Shown piece by piece: positions 5,525-5,956 of a stretch of 5,956 nucleotides of DNA. The stretch lies in contig JAFQWT010000177.1 in NCBI GenBank assembly GCA_017407375.1, forward strand, positions 1 through 5,956, in the 5' to 3' direction. Source of the DNA: Clostridia bacterium (GTDB lineage: Bacteria > Bacillota > Clostridia > Oscillospirales > CAG-272). A model generated the notes under the pieces. That model saw only the letters and a list, made by a program, of their open reading frames with translations, did no database searches and was not told where the DNA came from. The translations under genes were made by a program, and so were the position numbers. Positions within the stretch are counted from its first letter, which is position 1; the number at the start of each line of letters is the position of its first letter.

Positions 5525-5956
5525 GCTCTTCTCCTTCGCTATGGCGGCTCCAGAAGCGCCGCAGATATTCCTTGAGTGAGCGCACGTTGCCAACGTAGGA
5601 AAGGCCGTGCCAGTGCGCGGGCAGGGCGCGGCGGTAGACGGGGGTGGCAAAGCGGTCGTCAATGAGGACGACGGTGCCGACGTCAGAATCACTGCGGATG
5701 ACGCGCCCCGCCGCCTGAAGCACGCGGTTGATGCCGGGGTAGATGTAGGCGTATTCGGCGCCCTCGTCGTTCTTCTCACGGAAGTAGCGCGCCATTTCCT
5801 CGTGCAGGGGGTCGGGCGTGCCAAGCCCGACACCGACGATCACCGCACCGATGAGGCGGTCACCGAGAAGGTCGATCCCCTCTCCCCAGATGCCGCCCAT
5901 CACGCAAAAGGCCACCACGGGGTCGTCCTTTTCAAACTCGGAAAGGAAAGCCGCAC
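5514..5956 (-). CDS. ATP-dependent DNA helicase, DinG/Rad3 (XPD-like) family, C-terminal fragment
   Basis: Only the last 147 or so codons are present; the gene enters from the right edge, where the frame is still open. The fragment is the second helicase domain of superfamily 2 helicases of the DinG/XPD type, which unwind DNA in repair. FCVMGGIWGEGIDL resembles the motif V region (the usual Firmicutes form is close to GIFSEGIDL), followed by LIGAVIVGVGL. INRVLQAAGRVIRSDSD matches motif VI, with the QxxGRxxR arginines used in ATP hydrolysis, and LIDDRF follows as in homologues. Iron-sulfur cysteines and motifs I to IV would lie outside the window, so the subfamily cannot be fixed. The loop after GVGL reads GTPDPLHEEM and is less usual. 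The tail is charged (SEGEEHEG), and its codons hold the tetR ribosome binding site. Confidence 0.9.
   Translation of the reverse strand, partial: AAFLSEFEKDDPVVAFCVMGGIWGEGIDLLGDRLIGAVIVGVGLGTPDPLHEEMARYFREKNDEGAEYAYIYPGINRVLQAAGRVIRSDSDVGTVVLIDDRFATPVYRRALPAHWHGLSYVGNVRSLKEYLRRFWSRHSEGEEHEG

Noticed and set aside
3993..5575. Plus-strand open frames opposite putP and tetR (3993-4784 and 4892-5575)
   Set aside because: Their translations are glycine- and charge-rich shadows without motifs, while the minus strand carries unmistakable PutP and TetR signatures.
5525..5833. N-terminal extension of the TetR protein to 5833
   Set aside because: This part is an out-of-frame Arg/Pro/Ser/Thr-rich shadow of the helicase. 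The ATG at 5524 has AAGGAG 6 bases upstream and gives the usual TetR length.

Overview
The window looks like chromosomal DNA from a GC-rich member of the Clostridia (Bacillota), perhaps an uncultured gut lineage. The evidence is a transketolase split into separate N- and C-terminal genes, a Firmicutes-style DinG/Rad3-like helicase, strong AGGAG-type ribosome binding sites, sigma-A promoters with 17-bp spacers, and AT-rich gaps between GC-rich genes. No rRNA or taxonomic marker is present, so this placement is an inference.

All six genes lie on the minus strand. In the order of transcription, from the right edge to the left, they are: the C-terminal end of a superfamily 2 DNA helicase (5514-5956, cut by the window edge); a TetR-family regulator whose start overlaps the helicase stop by 11 bases (4940-5524); a PutP-type sodium/proline symporter (3219-4757) with its own promoter and a strong terminator; a transketolase N-terminal subunit (2252-3082) behind a perfect consensus promoter; the transketolase C-terminal subunit (1299-2240), 11 bases downstream; and a class I SAM-binding methyltransferase or spermidine-synthase-like protein of unknown substrate (344-1255), separated from transketolase by a 24-base perfect palindrome. 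The plus strand has long open frames but no credible gene.

The left edge (1-342) is a tandem array of a 138-base unit: two full copies and a partial third that stops two bases before the methyltransferase stop codon. Each full unit carries a perfect 11-bp hairpin and a longer imperfect stem-loop. The 11 sites that differ between copies all miss the perfect stems, while three fall in the loops. The hairpin nearest the gene has the form of an intrinsic terminator for the transketolase-methyltransferase transcript.

The window thus holds at least three transcription units: helicase-tetR, putP, and transketolase N-transketolase C-methyltransferase. The two transketolase halves make one enzyme of the non-oxidative pentose phosphate pathway. 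PutP imports proline with sodium. The regulator may act on putP, because a 15-base dyad covers the putP -10 box, but this is untested. Apart from the repeat array and a possible RNA switch at the methyltransferase start, the region is ordinary core-type chromosome. I see no convincing new multi-gene system.
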